From the NCBI GenBank assembly GCA_016928395.1, contig JAFGKV010000261.1, positions 1 to 5,667 on the forward strand: 5,667 nucleotides of DNA, read 5' to 3'. A program made the translations under genes and the position numbers. Source of the stretch: Candidatus Fermentibacterota bacterium (lineage in GTDB: Bacteria; JAFGKV01). The first letter of the stretch is position 1, and each line of letters starts with the position of its first letter. Positions 1 through 5,667 of the stretch are shown here, one piece after another. The notes beneath the pieces were generated by a model that searched no databases, was not told the origin of the DNA, and saw only the letters and a list, made by a program, of their open reading frames with translations.

Positions 1-49
1 TGCGAGAGAATGCCCTTCGTTTCGGATTTCGTGCTTTGGGCGTCTTCCG
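1..49. other. non-coding left edge, downstream of the cupin gene
   Basis: These 49 bases follow the stop codon of the minus-strand cupin gene. I see no gene, terminator or strong hairpin in them. Positions 23-37 (CGGATTTCGTGCTTT) resemble part of the far-right intergenic region (5453-5467), which may mean both are pieces of a dispersed intergenic sequence. Confidence 0.4.
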
Positions 50-640
50 CTAGGGCCGCATGTGTGGCGGAAGCTGGGCGGCCAGCTCAGGGGGCAGGTC
101 GGCGGGTTTCAGCCGCCCCTCCTGGTACGAGGACGACTCTGGGTCCGCCTCGAAGTGATGGCTTGTCAGATAGAGGAGAACGGCATCCTGGCCAGTGGTG
201 TTATGGTAGCCGTGGAGCACTCCCTGGGGTATGCCCAGCAAGGTGTCGCGGTAGCCCAATACTACCTTGTTCATGGTGCCGCACGTTGGCGACTGAGCCC
301 GCAGGTCAACCATGAACGCCGTGAGCCGCCCGAATCCGGGCAGGACATACCAGGCCTCCCTTTGCTCGGGGTGCACGTGGAGGCCCACGGCGCAGCCCGG
401 CTGGACCACGCTGAGATTGATCTGCTTGACCTCCAGGTTGAATCCCGCCCGGGCCAGCTCTTCATGCACGCAGCCGCTGAGGCGCGCGACCTCTCGGAAG
501 CTGCCGCCATTCTCGGGATCGGGGAACACCCGAGCGAGGGTCACCACCGCGGCGCCGTCGACGCGGGCGCCGGTTGCATAGACTTGCCTGGTTACTTCGC
601 TTTCGCCTGCCAGGCCTCGGACCCGATCGGACCAGGTCAC
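50..640 (-). CDS. RmlC-like cupin, dTDP-4-dehydrorhamnose 3,5-epimerase family
   Basis: This is a cupin of about 196 residues resembling dTDP-4-dehydrorhamnose 3,5-epimerase (RmlC), which epimerises a 4-keto nucleotide sugar in the cytoplasm during deoxysugar synthesis. Numbered from the GTG at 640, the RmlC-like features are a GSFREV segment near residue 46, GLHVHPEQ with H88 where RmlC has its catalytic His (RGLHYQ), VDLRAQSPTCG from about 111, and IPQGVLHGY with H143, matching the IPxGFAHGF strand. Y157 lies in LLYLTSHHF, where RmlC usually reads LYKTTDYY. The C-terminal DPxLGIxWP motif of true RmlC is missing, replaced by a Pro-rich tail, so substrate or activity may differ. I chose GTG 640 because GGGAGG lies 4 nt upstream. 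ATG 652 and GTG 697 are in frame but lack a good ribosome site. The family is fairly sure; the exact sugar is unknown. Confidence 0.82.
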   Translation of the reverse strand: MTWSDRVRGLAGESEVTRQVYATGARVDGAAVVTLARVFPDPENGGSFREVARLSGCVHEELARAGFNLEVKQINLSVVQPGCAVGLHVHPEQREAWYVLPGFGRLTAFMVDLRAQSPTCGTMNKVVLGYRDTLLGIPQGVLHGYHNTTGQDAVLLYLTSHHFEADPESSSYQEGRLKPADLPPELAAQLPPHMRP

Positions 641-644
641 ATTG

Positions 645-650
645 CCTCCC
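645..650 (-). promoter_or_regulatory. Shine-Dalgarno deciding the cupin start
   Basis: GGGAGG on the minus strand lies 4 nt before the GTG at 640. Neither alternative start (ATG 652, GTG 697) has a comparable purine block, so this site favours the shortest form. The 4-nt spacing is somewhat short, which keeps the call moderate. Confidence 0.5.
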
Positions 651-664
651 ATGAGATGTTTCGG

Positions 665-695
665 TTGACTTGCCGTATAGACACCCCAATATAGC
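665..695 (+). promoter_or_regulatory. possible plus-strand sigma70-like promoter
   Basis: TTGACT (665-670) and TATAGC (690-695) match 5/6 and 4/6 of the -35 and -10 consensus but are separated by 19 bp, which is longer than optimal. Transcription would start near 702, just before the three leader hairpins of the lipoprotein gene. Such matches arise by chance, and the host's sigma preference is unknown. Confidence 0.2.
688..693 (-). promoter_or_regulatory. possible -10 box for the cupin gene
   Basis: TATATT on the minus strand matches 5/6 of the -10 consensus. It would start transcription around 681, giving a leader of about 40 nt before the GTG at 640. The hexamer 17 bp upstream (GGGCAT) is a poor -35, so the promoter would be weak or activator-dependent. 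The 698-710 dyad falls exactly in the spacer. Confidence 0.25.
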
Positions 696-697
696 AC

Positions 698-710
698 TCC
701 ATGTCATGGA
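698..710. promoter_or_regulatory. 13-bp perfect dyad, candidate operator
   Basis: TCCATG-T-CATGGA is a perfect inverted repeat with 6-bp arms around one central base. Skipping one mismatched pair (697/711), it extends to 695-713. It lies between two divergent genes and immediately upstream of the -10-like box of the cupin gene, a typical place for a dimeric repressor to bind. No regulator gene lies in the window, and this function is inferred from position and symmetry alone. Confidence 0.35.
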
Positions 711-713
711 ATG

Positions 714-733
714 CCCGTATGAAACGGGTTTTT
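714..733 (+). terminator. short hairpin with T-run, attenuator or antisense terminator candidate
   Basis: CCCGT (714-718) pairs with ACGGG (724-728) around the loop ATGAA, followed by five T residues (729-733). This is the layout of a weak intrinsic terminator on the plus strand. No gene ends here on that strand, so it would act on the leader of the lipoprotein gene (attenuation) or on RNA antisense to the cupin gene. The 5-bp stem is short, and chance occurrence is possible. Confidence 0.3.
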
Positions 734-744
734 CGCCAGCCACA

Positions 745-779
745 CGCCGGACGGGTTCTTGGATAGCCCGGTTCCGGCG
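745..779 (+). promoter_or_regulatory. GC-rich stem-loop in lipoprotein leader
   Basis: CGCCGGA (745-751) pairs with TCCGGCG (773-779), and CGGG (752-755) pairs with CCCG (767-770). A 2-nt bulge (771-772) separates the stems and the loop is 11 nt. The 11 base pairs are mostly G-C, so the hairpin should be stable in RNA. No T-run follows, so it is not a standard terminator. It sits 27 nt before the lipoprotein Shine-Dalgarno and may control translation or RNA stability. Confidence 0.35.
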
Positions 780-784
780 ATCGT

Positions 785-800
785 ACACGACCCCCCGTGT
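785..800 (+). promoter_or_regulatory. second leader hairpin upstream of lipoprotein RBS
   Basis: ACACG (785-789) pairs with CGTGT (796-800) around a C-rich 6-nt loop. It begins 5 nt after the larger stem-loop and ends 6 nt before the lipoprotein Shine-Dalgarno. It contains the in-frame GTG at 797, which would be paired, another reason to prefer the ATG at 818. Confidence 0.3.
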
Positions 801-806
801 CTCACC

Positions 807-813
807 GAGGAGG
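807..813 (+). promoter_or_regulatory. Shine-Dalgarno of the lipoprotein gene
   Basis: GAGGAGG lies 4 nt before ATG 818 and is the strongest ribosome site in the window. It excludes the in-frame GTG at 797, which lies upstream of it. Confidence 0.7.
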
Positions 814-817
814 AACC

Positions 818-2035
818 ATGTACTACCGAATTGCCTTGCTGTGCCTGCCCTTCGCCTTGCTGGCGGCATGTGCTCCCCAGGAAGCCCCCGCATCCCGCCC
901 GGATCTGGGACCTTCCGGCGTGCTTCTTCTGTGTCAGGCCCAGTTCATCACGGGCGACCAGGGAGCTCCCGTCCCGGGCCCGGCCCGGCTCGAACTGGTG
1001 CGCGTGCTTGACGGCCGGTGGGACCGTGCAGTGCTTGAGGATCCCCTGAGCAATGTCTTCCACAAAGCAATGATCGTCATCTCTGAAGAAGACACCGCGT
1101 TATTCACCATCGGCGGCAATGCCGCCGCGTTGACGCGGTGGAAGACCGGCCGCATTCCCTCGGAGCCGGAGCGAATCTGGCAGCCGGTTTTCGGGGGCAA
1201 GCACAATCGCGTGCGCGATATTGAGCGGGGCGACGTAGACGGCGACGGCCTGGCGGATTGGGTGATGGCAACCCATGATCAGGGAGTGGTAGCGGTGGCG
1301 CGCCGGGTGGGGGAGGATTGGGAGATAGTCGAAGTGGACGGTTCGCCTGACACCTTTGTCCACGAGATCGAGATCGGGGATGCAGACGGTGACGGGCAGG
1401 TGGAGTTCTACGCGACGCCCAGCAAACCGAACCGCGCCAGCGGCGAGTCCCAGGCCGGTGCCGTGCTGCAGTATGCCTGGGATGGCCAACGCTGGGCGCG
1501 CGCGGTGGTGGACAGCTTTGCCGATACCCACGCCAAGGAGATCCTCGTGGCCGACCTCGACGGCACTGGTGACGCGCTGTATGTGGTGAAGGAAGCAGTG
1601 ATCTCCCCGGGCGTTGCTGAGCCTCTGGCTCCAGTGAGCATCGTTCGGTATCGAAAGACCGATGATCAGTGGAGAAGCGACACCGTGGCCACCATACCTG
1701 ACCGGCAATGCCGATTCCTCCTCGCCACCGACCTGGACGGCAACAACTCACTGGAATTAGTTGCCGCGGGATTCAAGACGGGGCTCTGGTGGATCAAGCC
1801 AGGTGCGACCGTGCCGTGGCAGCGGGAGCTGATAGACGGTGATTCATCCGGGTTCGAGCATGCATGCACCTCGGCCGATATGGACGGCGATGGCACCGAA
1901 GAGCTGTACGTGGCCGCCGATGACCAGAAGGAACTCAGAAGGTATGTGCGGCGCGGAGGCGTGTTCCAGCGCGAGGCCATTCTGCCGCTGACCGGAGACG
2001 TCATCACCTGGGGATTGACCGCAGGGAGAATGTAG
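818..2035 (+). CDS. exported FG-GAP/VCBS repeat lipoprotein
   Basis: This is a 405-residue predicted lipoprotein. The N-terminus has Arg4, a hydrophobic segment, and the lipobox LAAC with the lipidated Cys at residue 18. Ala follows Cys, which in enterobacteria would favour the outer membrane. After a short Pro-rich linker come at least five FG-GAP/VCBS-type repeats, each with a calcium-loop-like Asp cluster at residues 139-144 (DVDGDG), 188-193 (DADGDG), 246-252 (DLDGTGD), 305-310 (DLDGNN) and 354-359 (DMDGDG). Spacing is 49-59 residues, as in a beta-propeller, and residues 79-109 could be a degenerate extra blade. The fourth loop has lost Asp and Gly for two Asn and may bind metal poorly. 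Propellers of this class usually serve as binding scaffolds, and I see no catalytic domain. It is divergent from the cupin gene and 44 nt upstream of the flippase, perhaps in the same operon. The specific role is unknown. Confidence 0.9.
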   Translation: MYYRIALLCLPFALLAACAPQEAPASRPDLGPSGVLLLCQAQFITGDQGAPVPGPARLELVRVLDGRWDRAVLEDPLSNVFHKAMIVISEEDTALFTIGGNAAALTRWKTGRIPSEPERIWQPVFGGKHNRVRDIERGDVDGDGLADWVMATHDQGVVAVARRVGEDWEIVEVDGSPDTFVHEIEIGDADGDGQVEFYATPSKPNRASGESQAGAVLQYAWDGQRWARAVVDSFADTHAKEILVADLDGTGDALYVVKEAVISPGVAEPLAPVSIVRYRKTDDQWRSDTVATIPDRQCRFLLATDLDGNNSLELVAAGFKTGLWWIKPGATVPWQRELIDGDSSGFEHACTSADMDGDGTEELYVAADDQKELRRYVRRGGVFQREAILPLTGDVITWGLTAGRM

Positions 2036-2079
2036 CACGTGCCACGCTGGCCACTTCGGTCGGCATCGACGCGTCTCCC

Positions 2080-3591
2080 ATGACGACGTCTGCCCGGGCC
2101 GAGAGTGTCCGCCGGTCGCGGTTCGACATCGCCGTGGCCAATACCGGCGCCGGTGTCGGCGGAGAAGTCGCGGACCTTGGTCTGCGCACCATGGGGAGTC
2201 TTCTCATGGCGCGTCTTCTCGGTCCGGCGGGCCTTGGTGCATGGCTGGTGGCGCGGGCGGTCGGTTTCGATCTGGGCGGCATTGCCGCGCGATGCGGCCT
2301 GGATGAAGCTGCCGTACGATTCGTGGCGCGCAGCCGTGGTCGTGAAGATCCCCGCGGCGCCCGGGGGGTTCTCCGCGCCGGCCTCCGGTGGTCGGCGTTG
2401 ACCGCTGGTCTTGCGACCGTCGGGCTTCTGGTCGTCGCTCCGGTACTGGGGAGCGCGGTGTTCAAGAAACCGGAGGTGACAGGGCTCATACAGATCCTGG
2501 CGCCTTCACTCCTCTTGTTCGCACCCGTGATGGTGCTGTTGGGCGCCTTGCAGGGCATCGACCGCGTCGCCCTTCGGGTCGCGGCGCAGAAGGTGGCGCT
2601 GCCCGGGGTCCAGATGGCGGTGTTGGCCATAGCCTTGGCATGCGGATGGGGAATGAGGGGAGTGATCGCGGCGCACTATGCGGGTGTCGCCGCTCTGGCC
2701 GTGGTCGCGGTCTCTGTCGGGCTGCGGGCATGGCGTGCGTCCGTTGGGCGCGGCCCGGGCACCTACGACAGGCGCGAGCTGGGCCTTTTCGCTGGCCCCC
2801 TGGCACTCTCGGAGCTGAGTACCTTCGTGATTCTGTGGATTGACATTCTGATGCTGGGTGCACTGAGCACCCAGACCGAGGCGGGAATCTACGGGGCAGG
2901 CCAGCGGGTCGCGGGTCTTGTCGCCTTGCCTTTGAACGCGGTGAACATGATGTTCGCACCCATGATCGCGTCGCTGCACGGCCGGGGCGAAAGGGAGGGT
3001 CTTGCGGAGATGTTCAGGCTGACCACCCGCTGGGTGCTTTTTGCCAGCCTTCCGCTTTTTGTCCTCATCGTGTACGCGGGGAAAGACATCCTCGGCCTGT
3101 TCGGCGCGGGATTCAGTGCCGGCTATGGGGCGCTTGTGCTTCTGGCCGTGGGCAAGCTGGTGTCGTCGGCTACGGGCTCCGTGGGGTATGTGCTCAATAT
3201 GACCGGCCATCAAAGGCTGAACTTGCTGAATACCGTGGTTCTGGGAACGGTCAACGCGGGGCTGAACGTGCTCTGGATCAGTCGCTATGGCGCCAAGGGC
3301 GCCGCGGCCGCCGCGGCGCTGTCATTGGGGTTGGTGAACATCCTCCGCGTGGTCGAGGTTCGATCCATTCTCGGATTGCGCCTGATCAGCAGAGGATATA
3401 TCGTTGTTCTCGCCGGCGCCGTTGCCGGAATCGTGTGTGTCTGGGCACTGCGCGGCGTGGTGAGCGGTAGTGCGGGGTCGGTGGCAATGGGCGTGCTCTT
3501 CTTGCTCGTGTACGGCGGCATCGCTGCCATCTGGGGGCTTGACGACACCGACAGGGAGGCCGCCAAGGCGGCGCTCAGGAGGATTCGCTGA
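2080..3591 (+). CDS. polysaccharide (Wzx-type) flippase, MOP superfamily
   Basis: This is a 503-residue inner-membrane protein with about 14 hydrophobic helices (roughly residues 27-47, 50-70, 103-125, 135-155, 172-190, 194-215, 237-262, 270-295, 315-333, 345-372, 380-400, 405-425, 438-460 and 467-487). Length and topology fit oligosaccharide flippases of the MOP exporter superfamily, which move lipid-linked repeat units from the cytoplasmic to the periplasmic face. LGPAGLGAW near residue 47 corresponds to the family's LGPxxxG turn after the first helix, and the segment around MTGHQR (374-379) is also typical. The start is ATG 2080. No Shine-Dalgarno is visible in the 44-nt gap, and the next internal ATG (residue 38) would delete the first helix. 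Its last codons contain the ribosome site of the next gene. The transported substrate cannot be read from sequence. Peptidoglycan-lipid or teichuronic-type export is a less likely alternative. Confidence 0.92.
   Translation: MTTSARAESVRRSRFDIAVANTGAGVGGEVADLGLRTMGSLLMARLLGPAGLGAWLVARAVGFDLGGIAARCGLDEAAVRFVARSRGREDPRGARGVLRAGLRWSALTAGLATVGLLVVAPVLGSAVFKKPEVTGLIQILAPSLLLFAPVMVLLGALQGIDRVALRVAAQKVALPGVQMAVLAIALACGWGMRGVIAAHYAGVAALAVVAVSVGLRAWRASVGRGPGTYDRRELGLFAGPLALSELSTFVILWIDILMLGALSTQTEAGIYGAGQRVAGLVALPLNAVNMMFAPMIASLHGRGEREGLAEMFRLTTRWVLFASLPLFVLIVYAGKDILGLFGAGFSAGYGALVLLAVGKLVSSATGSVGYVLNMTGHQRLNLLNTVVLGTVNAGLNVLWISRYGAKGAAAAAALSLGLVNILRVVEVRSILGLRLISRGYIVVLAGAVAGIVCVWALRGVVSGSAGSVAMGVLFLLVYGGIAAIWGLDDTDREAAKAALRRIR
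3577..3582 (+). promoter_or_regulatory. Shine-Dalgarno embedded in flippase 3' end
   Basis: AGGAGG overlaps the Arg-Arg codons near the flippase C-terminus, 11 nt before ATG 3594. Ribosomes finishing the flippase would uncover it, suggesting translational coupling of the two genes. A second weak block, GAGG (3590-3593), touches the start codon but is too close to act on it. Confidence 0.6.
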
Positions 3592-3593
3592 GG

Positions 3594-5222
3594 ATGCATC
3601 GAGTCTTGGTGATTGGGCTAGACGGGGGGACCTTTCGTGTGATCGAGCCCTTTGCCCGGGAGGGGATCATGCCCTGTCTTGGTGGGCTTATGGCTCGCGG
3701 CGCATCGGGTATCCTGCGTTCCACGGAACCACCCTACACCGGGCCGGGATGGAGTTCCTTCATGACCGGTACCAATCCGGGGAAACACTCCAACTACGAC
3801 GTGCAGCGGCGAACCCTCGACTACGCGGCCCTTGAGCCCGCGGGATACCACACGCTGGCCGGTACCACGCTCTGGGACATCGCGTCCGCTGCCGGCCGAC
3901 GAACCGTGCTGCTCAATATGCCTATGACCTATCCGCCCCCCGCTATAAACGGCATCGTGGTGACCGGCCCCCTGACCCCGCCCGGCATCGAGTGTTTCAC
4001 CTACCCCGAGGCATTGTCCGAGGAGATCAGGCGGAAGTTTGGGCACTATCTTCCCGATCTCCCATGGGCGTCCTACGGCATCGAAGACCAAGGCGCCATG
4101 CTGGATGAGCTGGAGCGCATGATGGACCAGCATGAACAGGTGTCTCTCTGGGCCTTGGCACGAGAGAGATGGGACCTGGCTGCCGTGGTGCTGGTGGCGC
4201 CTGATAGGATCCAGCACTCACTCTGGCGCTGCCTGGGTATTGACGGCCCCGTGGCCGACCATGACAAGGCTCTGCGCGACCGCGTTCGCGGGCTGTACGC
4301 CACAATGGATCGTACGGTCCATCGGCTCATGGAGGCGGCAGGGTCCGACGCCAATGTGATCGTGGTCAGTGACCACGGATTCGGCCCCATCAAGGCTCGG
4401 GTGGATCTCAACAATCTGTTAGCGGATGTGGGCCTGCTGGCGTATCGCGGAGAGCGAGGCCTTGTGGATTCGGTCGGAAAGCGGCTGCACGCGCTGGGGC
4501 TGCGGCGCCGTCACGTGGCCGCTGCACTGCGGCCCCTGGGAATCGGGCGAGGGCTTGTAGACAGCCTGGAGTCGGGGAATCGTCTGCAGGGAGCCGGCTC
4601 AGTCACCGACTGGGGGGCAACCAGAGCGTTCAGCCTTATCACCAATGGAGTATTCGTGAATCTCTGTGGACGGGAGCCCGAGGGCATCGTGGCAACGGAT
4701 GAGTATGAGGGAACCCGCCAGGAGATCATAGAGAAGCTCTGCGCCGTGCGTGATCCGGACACGGGAGACCAGGTGATCCATCGGGTGCAGCGGCGTGAGG
4801 AGGTCTATGCCGGGCCCTACTTGGACTATGCACCGGATCTGATGATCACCGAGTATGATGAGCGGTACTACTTCCATTTCTTTCCCCACAGCCATTTCAC
4901 CACAGCCTTCAATGACCCAGACCCGGCCTCGGGGAACCACGCTCACGACGGCATTCTCATCGCCCAGGGCCCGGATATCGCCGCAGGCGAGGTTCAAGGC
5001 GCCCGTCTCGTGGACATGATGCCCACACTCTGCGCCCTGCTGGATTTGGCTATTCCGCCCGAAGTAGATGGAGACGTTCTGGAGAGCCTGCTGCGGATGC
5101 CGCGCTCGTCCGCCAAAGCCCCCGGCTCCCCAGGCCCTTTGCCCGATCCCACCCGGCGAGGCCTTACCGAACAGGAACAGCAGGGTCTTGAGGAACGCCT
5201 TCGGGGTTTAGGGTATCTGTAG
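3594..5222 (+). CDS. alkaline phosphatase superfamily phosphohydrolase/phosphomutase (COG3379-like)
   Basis: This 542-residue enzyme belongs to the alkaline phosphatase superfamily, in the nucleotide pyrophosphatase/phosphodiesterase-like branch. The two-metal site looks complete: D10 in VIGLDGGT, the probable nucleophile T49 in PYTGPGWSSFMTG, D204 and H208 in APDRIQH, D260 and H261 in VSDHGFGP, and H449 (or H451) in GNHAHDGILIAQGP. The C-terminus reads LEERLRGLGYL, an ending common in relatives, so the protein appears full length. It has no signal peptide or membrane helix, so it probably acts in the cytoplasm, unlike the membrane-anchored phosphoethanolamine and phosphoglycerol transferases of the same superfamily. 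It starts 2 nt after the flippase and is almost certainly co-translated. By context it may hydrolyse or transfer a phosphate on a nucleotide-sugar or lipid-linked intermediate, but the substrate is unknown. The family is confident and the reaction is not. Confidence 0.93.
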   Translation: MHRVLVIGLDGGTFRVIEPFAREGIMPCLGGLMARGASGILRSTEPPYTGPGWSSFMTGTNPGKHSNYDVQRRTLDYAALEPAGYHTLAGTTLWDIASAAGRRTVLLNMPMTYPPPAINGIVVTGPLTPPGIECFTYPEALSEEIRRKFGHYLPDLPWASYGIEDQGAMLDELERMMDQHEQVSLWALARERWDLAAVVLVAPDRIQHSLWRCLGIDGPVADHDKALRDRVRGLYATMDRTVHRLMEAAGSDANVIVVSDHGFGPIKARVDLNNLLADVGLLAYRGERGLVDSVGKRLHALGLRRRHVAAALRPLGIGRGLVDSLESGNRLQGAGSVTDWGATRAFSLITNGVFVNLCGREPEGIVATDEYEGTRQEIIEKLCAVRDPDTGDQVIHRVQRREEVYAGPYLDYAPDLMITEYDERYYFHFFPHSHFTTAFNDPDPASGNHAHDGILIAQGPDIAAGEVQGARLVDMMPTLCALLDLAIPPEVDGDVLESLLRMPRSSAKAPGSPGPLPDPTRRGLTEQEQQGLEERLRGLGYL

Positions 5223-5247
5223 GTCCGCCGCGATTGGGGGGCGGGGG

Positions 5248-5307
5248 TCGCTATCGGTATCGCTATCGGTATCGCTATCGGTATCGGGATCGGGATCGCT
5301 ATCGGTA
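5248..5307. repeat. 10-copy hexamer tandem array (TCGSKA)
   Basis: Ten contiguous 6-bp units without gaps follow the pattern TCG-CTA, TCG-GTA or TCG-GGA. The order is C,G,C,G,C,G, then two GGA units, then C,G, so a 12-bp unit (TCGCTATCGGTA) is repeated three times, interrupted, then repeated once more. It begins 25 nt after the phosphohydrolase stop. Slippage or unequal exchange is the likely origin. Confidence 0.9.
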
Positions 5308-5386
5308 CTCGGCGAACCGGGCGCTCCAGTCCGAGAACGAGCTTCCCGTGCACTCTGGAACGAGGCCTGCGCTCCTATTCGAAGAT

Positions 5387-5428
5387 GGGAGATAGGAGAT
5401 AGGAGATAGGAGAAAGGAGTGAGGAGCG
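5387..5428. repeat. 6-copy heptamer tandem array (AGGAGAT)
   Basis: Six contiguous 7-bp units: GGGAGAT, AGGAGAT, AGGAGAT, AGGAGAA, AGGAGTG and AGGAGCG. Copies are cleanest on the left and decay at the last two positions to the right, while the AGGAG core stays intact in five of six. The core resembles a Shine-Dalgarno, but no start codon or gene follows, so a role in translation is unlikely. Confidence 0.85.
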
Positions 5429-5485
5429 GAACGACGAACCTTCTGACTTCCTGGATTCCGAGTGCTTCGTGCCGCCGACTGCCAA

Positions 5486-5514
5486 CCCCTTTCACCCCTT
5501 CACCCATCATTCCC
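5486..5514 (-). other. putative G-quadruplex motif
   Basis: The plus strand reads CCCC, CCCC, CCC, CCC separated by 5, 4 and 6 bases. On the minus strand this is GGG-N6-GGG-N4-GGGG-N5-GGGG, meeting the usual pattern of four G-runs of at least three with loops of 1-7. It lies about 80 bp beyond the stop of the right-edge minus-strand gene, so it would be G-rich in that transcript. It overlaps a loose 8-9 bp repeat (ACCCCTTTC, ACCCCTTC, ACCCATCA). Confidence 0.5.
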
Positions 5515-5592
5515 TCATCCAGTTCTCCGGTCGGCCATCCCTCGCAGTACCTACGCTGGATACCGAGTGGTAGGAGCTACAGCCCGTCGAGT

Positions 5593-5667
5593 TCACGGCG
5601 ATTCGGAGGGCAGGGCAACGAAAAAGCGATCGTAGAGGTCTTCCATCTCTCCCATGAGCAGCATCAA
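5593..5667 (-). CDS. C-terminal fragment of unidentified protein
   Basis: An open frame enters from the right edge and ends at TGA (5595-5593), giving 24 residues ending EDLYDRFFVALPSESP. Codons mostly end in G or C and the peptide is a plausible mix of acidic, aromatic and hydrophobic residues, unlike the simple-repeat translations nearby, so it is probably the tail of a real gene converging on the phosphohydrolase gene. The fragment is too short to assign a family. It could also be a chance open frame. Confidence 0.45.
   Translation of the reverse strand: MMLLMGEMEDLYDRFFVALPSESP

Larger units (their letters stand above)
5223..5592. other. 370-bp convergent intergenic region rich in short repeats
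   Basis: No credible gene lies here. After the phosphohydrolase stop come a hexamer array (5248-5307), about 80 bp of unremarkable sequence, a heptamer array (5387-5428), and a C-rich run (5484-5520) with a G-quadruplex pattern on the minus strand. I see no classical terminator with a U-run for either converging gene. A 5-bp stem (CCGCC 5225-5229 with GGCGG 5240-5244) just after the stop has no T-tract. Open frames crossing the hexamer array encode only simple repeats and look spurious. Confidence 0.6.

Overview
This is a GC-rich bacterial window of four confident genes plus a fragment of a fifth at the right edge. In order they are a cupin sugar epimerase-like gene on the minus strand (about 50-640), a divergent plus-strand FG-GAP repeat lipoprotein (818-2035), a polysaccharide flippase (2080-3591), a soluble alkaline-phosphatase-superfamily phosphohydrolase (3594-5222), and the C-terminal end of an unidentified minus-strand gene (5593-5667). 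No tRNA, rRNA, CRISPR array, insertion sequence or phage gene is visible.

The organism cannot be named from this sequence. High GC, long proteins, a lipobox lipoprotein with Asp-rich propeller repeats, and intergenic DNA full of short tandem repeats would fit a free-living Gram-negative lineage with a large genome, such as Planctomycetota, Myxococcota or a related uncultured group. This is an inference from style, not a marker-based assignment.

The content points to surface-polysaccharide metabolism. The RmlC-like cupin would act on a nucleotide sugar in the cytoplasm. The 14-helix flippase would move a lipid-linked oligosaccharide across the inner membrane. The phosphohydrolase is almost certainly made together with the flippase, since the gap is 2 nt and its Shine-Dalgarno sits inside the last flippase codons. 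It keeps all the expected metal and nucleophile residues and has no export signal, so it probably hydrolyses a phosphoester or transfers a phosphate in the cytoplasm. The lipoprotein is the only predicted exported soluble protein and starts the plus-strand run. The three plus-strand genes may form one operon, although the 44-nt gap before the flippase has no clear ribosome binding site.

The two non-coding stretches are the least ordinary parts. The divergent intergenic region (641-817) carries a near-perfect dyad beside a -10-like box for the cupin gene, then three successive potential RNA hairpins, the first followed by five T residues, leading to the lipoprotein ribosome binding site. The convergent intergenic region (5223-5592) holds a 10-copy hexamer array, a 6-copy decaying heptamer array, and a C-rich run whose complement matches the canonical G-quadruplex pattern. 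I found no convincing sign of a wholly new multi-gene system. The best leads are the flippase-phosphohydrolase pair, the structured leader and the repeat-rich convergent spacer.
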